A program made the position numbers and the translations under genes. The notes beneath the pieces are model-generated. The model searched no databases and had not been told where the DNA came from. It saw only the letters and a list, made by a program, of their open reading frames with translations. From Bacteriovoracaceae bacterium (GTDB lineage: Bacteria; Bdellovibrionota; Bacteriovoracia; Bacteriovoracales; Bacteriovoracaceae), in assembly GCA_947446575.1 (NCBI GenBank), contig CANFHC010000030.1, forward strand, positions 1 through 36,487: a stretch of 36,487 nucleotides of DNA. The letters are read 5' to 3'. Position 1 is the first letter of the stretch. The number at the start of each line of letters is the position of its first letter. This document shows, in pieces, positions 33,684 to 36,487 of this stretch.

Positions 33684-33711
33684 TAAAGACACTTGGAGAA
33701 CCTTCCGAAAA
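33684..33711 (+). promoter_or_regulatory. Weak sigma28-like promoter candidate for the zinc-ribbon gene
   Basis: TAAAGACA (33684-33691), 12 bases, TCCGAAAA (33704-33711). The spacing equals that of the stronger candidate at 30232, and the start of the next gene lies about 24 bases after the expected transcription start. The -10 box is a poorer match. Confidence 0.3.
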
Positions 33712-33741
33712 TAAATTTGTAACGCTAAAAGGAGAACCTGC

Positions 33742-33954
33742 ATGTCTATGGAAACTGATTACAAATTCGAAAACTTCCAAGAATATTACGGTGACATCAA
33801 GAACGTAAAAAAGATTATCAATGAATGCCAGATCTGTGGCTCTAAACTAGTTCTTACACATTTATCAGATTATAAAAATCTCATTATGCAAGAATCTGCT
33901 CGTTGCCCAGATTGTGGTCAAGGCCATAGAAAAATGATTCACGTGATTAATTAA
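33742..33954 (+). CDS. Small zinc-ribbon protein
   Basis: Protein of 70 residues with two CxxC pairs (Cys29/Cys32 in CQICG and Cys55/Cys58 in CPDCG), a typical zinc-ribbon spacing. No other domain. A strong Shine-Dalgarno AAAGGAG lies eight bases before the ATG, which argues that this short gene is real. It is divergent from the UDG-like gene with 99 bases between starts. Its stop codon overlaps the stop of the DUF4143 remnant on the other strand. The function is unknown; proteins of this size often bind RNA, DNA or a partner protein. Confidence 0.8.
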   Translation: MSMETDYKFENFQEYYGDIKNVKKIINECQICGSKLVLTHLSDYKNLIMQESARCPDCGQGHRKMIHVIN

Positions 33955-34286
33955 ACTTGTTCAAGATTTCCTAGAAAATTTTCAGCCCTTTGGACTTGAA
34001 TCTTATTTTTATCAACTTCTCTAGTGAGATTATACACAACTTGTGCTTTATTTCGAGGTTGAAGCTTTTCCGAGAAATGCACTAAGCTTGGTGATATGTT
34101 TTCATCGGAAAGTTTTACCTCAACAAGGTCACAAGCCTTCCTGTCTATTATTGTTAAAAAATCAACTTCTCGCTTTTCTTTATCTCTTACATAATAAAGT
34201 TCCGATTTTTCTCCGCGAAGATCCTGACCTAGATGTATTTTTTTAAGTATGGCACAGGCAACAACATTTTCCAGACGAAAGGATAG
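33951..34286 (-). pseudogene. 3' remnant of a DUF4143 ATP-binding protein gene
   Basis: An open stretch of 111 codons without a start codon encodes the C-terminal end of a DUF4143-type ATPase: RLENVVACAILKKIH, GEKSELYYVRDKEKREVDFL and CDLVEVKLSDENISPSLVHF, where REVDFL and EVKLSD are hallmarks. The AAA ATPase part and most of the DUF4143 domain are missing; an in-frame stop (34289-34287) precedes the fragment and nothing recognisable continues in other frames. These proteins are common mobile accessory genes. It marks the left end of a decayed accessory patch. Confidence 0.75.
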
Positions 34287-34380
34287 TTAACAAACTAGGT
34301 TTGTAAAACGTTAGCTTTCGATACTGAAAAAATGCATGATCAATTTGTAACTTTCGAAAATAAAGTGCGGACAAAATGTT

Positions 34381-34399
34381 AAAAAGCCTGAAAAGGCTT
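34381..34399 (-). terminator. Terminator-like hairpin in accessory patch
   Basis: AAGCCT and AGGCTT pair around a four-base loop; on the minus strand TTTTT follows. It could end transcripts reading leftward from uvrC or from a lost gene. Confidence 0.4.
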
Positions 34400-34409
34400 A
34401 TCAAGAATT

Positions 34410-34491
34410 TGGGAAGTTTTCTAGCAGTTGCAGAAACAAGCCTGCAAAGTTTCAATCTCCAACTGCTAGTTTTATGTTAACAAAACTCCCA
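34410..34491. repeat. Nested imperfect inverted repeat, 82 bp
   Basis: The perfect arms CTAGCAGTTG (34421-34430) and CAACTGCTAG (34460-34469) enclose a second pair GAAAC/GTTTC (34433-34437, 34449-34453). Outside them TGGGAAGTTTT (34410-34420) pairs with AAAACTCCCA (34482-34491), leaving a 12-base bulge that includes GTTAAC. It could be a remnant of a small mobile element or a recombination site. Confidence 0.5.
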
Positions 34492-34614
34492 GCTTTTTCA
34501 ACAAGATATTTCTCTATTGAATTAATTGTTCAAGTCCTTATGTATTTTCAAGCTTGTTCCAACTATTTACTTAATATCATTGAAACTAATATATTCGTCA
34601 TTTAAACTTTCTTA

Positions 34615-35279
34615 GTGGAAATTAAAGATCAGTTTACTTCAGCATTGATTTAAGTCGGCACCGTTTTAGGTCTGAGCCTATTGATATATGGTATACACTG
34701 GTTAGTTTCATTGAGACGTTTAAGTGGTCAATCATTTTTTAAATATTTGGGGATTCAATCAGCTAAAGTTCAACTCGATACTAAATTTTTGAAGATCTGG
34801 TCTCTACTAAACGTGTTTGCAATTTTGAGCACGTACTTAGAATTTCGCTTCAGCTCAAATTTTAGGCAAATGTTAATGAATCAATCTTCCCCATACGCAA
34901 AAATCTTAAAAAATGGCTTTAGTTTTCACACATCGAGCCTCGCATTAATTTATTGCTTCATAATGGCCAGTGGATCTGAAGAAATTCTATTCCGAGGGCT
35001 ATATTCCGAGGGCTAATCGCTAGGCGTTTATTTTCTTCTGTTAGTTTTTTCAAAGCAAATTTAATCCAAGCGCTGATCTTTTGGCTCATGCATTTTGCAA
35101 TAGTCAGGCTATTTACGGGAAATTGGATATCATATATTCAGCTGGTAGCATTTGTTACGAGTTTTGGAATGGGATTAGTTTTAGGTTATGTAAATTTTAG
35201 AGAAAATGGAAAAAGTATTCTTCCGTCTTGGATATTACATGGAAGTGCTAATTTCTTTACCTTTCTCACACTAGCTTAA
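34615..35279 (+). pseudogene. CPBP-family intramembrane protease gene broken by 14-bp duplication and early stop
   Basis: Homolog of CPBP (CAAX/bacteriocin-processing) glutamic proteases. The first part has TM helices and motif 1 SEEILFRG, then hits a stop. Dropping one copy of the 14-bp tandem duplication at 34988-35015 restores one frame through motif 2 (FWLMHFAIV) and motif 3 (SWILHGSANF) to the stop at 35279. A GTG at 34615 would start the protein, but its codon 13 is TAA (34651-34653); beyond it the same frame encodes TVLGLSLLIYG, the rest of TM1. A TTG at 34681 could start a shorter product. The repaired protein would be about 215 residues, a normal length. All three catalytic motifs remain, suggesting recent inactivation. 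Confidence 0.85.
34988..35015 (+). repeat. Perfect 14-bp tandem duplication
   Basis: TATTCCGAGGGCTA occurs twice back to back (34988-35001 and 35002-35015) inside motif 1 of the CPBP protease gene. The insertion is not a multiple of three and causes the frameshift. Confidence 0.97.
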
Positions 35280-35313
35280 AAACCAAATCTTGTTTCGATA
35301 AGCAAAGAAAAAA

Positions 35314-36487
35314 TTAATTCTTTTTCTTACGAAGTGTTTTCTTATTGAAAACTCTTTTTGATTCTTCTTTGTGATGAAGCTTACGAGAAAAGCGATGAGC
35401 TTCATCTCGCATCTGAACAATAATTTTAAAAAGCGATCTATTTTGATTGAGCATGTAAGGATTACTCCTTCCTGGAATCACTAAGCGCTCTTCGCTACGT
35501 TTGATATCTTCGTTCTTAAATCCATTTTTCGTTCGCACGACTTTTGATTTTGCAATTCCCACAACAGGAATAGCAATGCCAAATTCTTTTAAGGCCTCTC
35601 TAAAAATATTCACTTGTCCTAAACCACCATCGACAATAAAAACATCCGGAAGATTTCCATTATCCGACCTTCGAGTAATAAGCTCTTTCATCATAGCAAA
35701 ATCGTTATTGCCTTCGGGACGCTCTTCCAAATGATAATGGCGGTATTTTTTCTTATCAGGTTTTCCATCGTGAAAAACAATTTGTGAAGCTGTGGGGCTC
35801 GATCCTTGAAAAATGGCGACATCATAACACTCAAGTACAACGGGGCGCTCGCGCATTCCCAAGAGGTCTTTTAATTTATTTAATCCTACATACACACTGT
35901 CTTCATGAAGCATACGCACGCGTTGCTGCTCGAAAGCATGATCGCGGGTGAGATTTAAAAGGGAGTCGAATTTTTTTTGGGGTGGACGAACGCGAATGTC
36001 TTTGGTGAGTGTGAGCATCCCACTTTCTAGCAGTGAATTAGACTCTTCCGTCATTTGCGTAATAATTAATTCAGGAAGGGAATCATAAGTACTAGAGTAA
36101 TATTGAAAAAGAAAATTATTCACGGTCTCTTCAACGTCATCAACAATTTCTAAATTTGAAAAACTAAAATTTTTGTGACCTAATAAAACGCCATTTCTCA
36201 TCATGTAAATTGAAAGATCAACTTCAATTTCCCCTTGATAAAAAGCGACGATATCAATATCGCGTTCATTTTCAATTTCGGCATTGGCTTGTTTAAAATT
36301 ATTGGCGAACTCTCCGAGCACTTGCAAGCTATCTCTAATTTGCGCAGCTTTTTCAAACTCTTCTGCTTCAGCGGCTTTATGCATACGATGATCGAGTTCG
36401 CGCAACGTTTTAGCACCACTTCCTGAAAACATATCGCGCGCTAATGTTAAGTCTATTTCATACTCAGCACTTTCAATTTTTCCTACG
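35314..36487 (-). CDS. uvrC: Excinuclease ABC subunit C, N-terminus outside window, no C-terminal HhH domain
   Basis: Nuclease of nucleotide excision repair. The gene enters from the right edge; the GIY-YIG domain is out of view. Visible parts are the UVR motif (REL...KAAEAEEFEKAAQIRDSLQ), which binds UvrB, and the RNase H-like 5'-incision domain (VVLECYDVAIFQGSSPTAS, LPDVFIVDGGLGQV, VVGIAKS), ending in RDEAHRFSRKLHHK with the conserved His. The protein stops about 20 residues after that motif in a Lys/Arg-rich tail. The tandem helix-hairpin-helix domain that normally follows is absent, and no remnant of it is seen downstream. An ATG at 36432 is internal to the frame. Confidence 0.94.
   Translation of the reverse strand, partial: VGKIESAEYEIDLTLARDMFSGSGAKTLRELDHRMHKAAEAEEFEKAAQIRDSLQVLGEFANNFKQANAEIENERDIDIVAFYQGEIEVDLSIYMMRNGVLLGHKNFSFSNLEIVDDVEETVNNFLFQYYSSTYDSLPELIITQMTEESNSLLESGMLTLTKDIRVRPPQKKFDSLLNLTRDHAFEQQRVRMLHEDSVYVGLNKLKDLLGMRERPVVLECYDVAIFQGSSPTASQIVFHDGKPDKKKYRHYHLEERPEGNNDFAMMKELITRRSDNGNLPDVFIVDGGLGQVNIFREALKEFGIAIPVVGIAKSKVVRTKNGFKNEDIKRSEERLVIPGRSNPYMLNQNRSLFKIIVQMRDEAHRFSRKLHHKEESKRVFNKKTLRKKKN

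Larger units (their letters stand above)
34287..34614. other. Gene-free accessory stretch with hairpins
   Basis: No credible gene on either strand. It contains GTTAACAAA at 34287 and again at 34477, a short hairpin at 34384-34399 and the nested inverted repeat at 34410-34491. The remainder is AT-rich and shows no further structure I can support. It probably represents debris from a past insertion between the zinc-ribbon gene and uvrC. Confidence 0.6.

Noticed and set aside
33643-33780. N-terminal extension of the UDG-like protein to an ATG at 33780
   Set aside because: It would overlap the start and strong ribosome-binding site of the zinc-ribbon gene on the other strand, and the added residues look like chance coding.
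34243-34455. Minus-strand open frame of 70 codons and plus-strand frame of 67 codons (34043-34246) in the accessory patch
   Set aside because: Neither has a family match or ribosome-binding site; the second is antisense to the DUF4143 remnant, whose protein motifs are convincing.
34410-34491. Integron attC site
   Set aside because: The palindrome is suggestive, but typical paired core sites and an integrase or cassette array are not seen.
1-36487. CRISPR arrays, tRNA or rRNA genes, transposase genes
   Set aside because: No regularly spaced repeats, tRNA-like cloverleaf or transposase motif was recognised by eye on either strand.

Overview
The window is a 36.5 kb, AT-rich, gene-dense chromosomal segment of a Gram-negative, flagellated bacterium. 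Gene content and order suggest a Bdellovibrionota member, most likely a Bacteriovorax/Peredibacter/Halobacteriovorax-type organism. The clues are a lipid A/BAM gene string next to a fliL-to-fliA flagellar cluster, a DsbA-like lipoprotein and a SpoIID/amidase pair. This placement is inference from sequence recognition only; no search was run.

Block 1 (1-10722, minus strand) reads, in transcription order, ybeY - prfB - lolC/E-like - lolD-like - bamA - skp - lpxD - fabZ - lpxA - Gfo/Idh oxidoreductase - lpxB (cut by the left edge). It makes lipid A precursors and moves lipoproteins and outer-membrane proteins. prfB carries a textbook programmed +1 frameshift, so the intact RF2 gene is 9068-10211. 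A Gfo/Idh/MocA gene between lpxA and lpxB is the layout seen where GnnA makes 3-amino sugars for lipid A. Block 2 (10740-12171, plus) is mazG-coaE, ending in a bidirectional terminator.

Block 3 (12217-27293, minus) is a long flagellar operon: fliL-fliM-fliN-fliO-fliP-fliQ-fliR-flhB-flhA-flhF-flhG-fliA, then two unrecognised genes. A good sigma70-type promoter lies in front of fliL. FlhF keeps the family layout but its GTP-binding motifs are eroded, and FlhG has an intact ATPase but no visible FlhF-activating DQAxxLR motif. The two genes after fliA encode a 320-residue orphan and a 784-residue membrane protein with a PAS-like region and long coiled coils but no recognisable output domain. Upstream of fliL lie an HU-like gene and a 142-residue orphan.

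Block 4 (28303-33954) has a DsbA-like lipoprotein, a four-TM protein with two HAMP-like segments, a small lipoprotein behind a sigma28 (FliA)-like promoter, an AmiC-type amidase paired with a SpoIID-like protein, a UDG-superfamily protein and a small zinc-ribbon protein.

Block 5 (33951-35279) is a decayed accessory patch: a 3' remnant of a DUF4143 ATPase gene, a nested inverted repeat, and a CPBP-family protease gene broken by a perfect 14-bp tandem duplication plus an early stop. It abuts uvrC (cut by the right edge), whose protein ends right after the nuclease domain and lacks the usual helix-hairpin-helix domain. No tRNA, rRNA, CRISPR array or transposase gene was seen.
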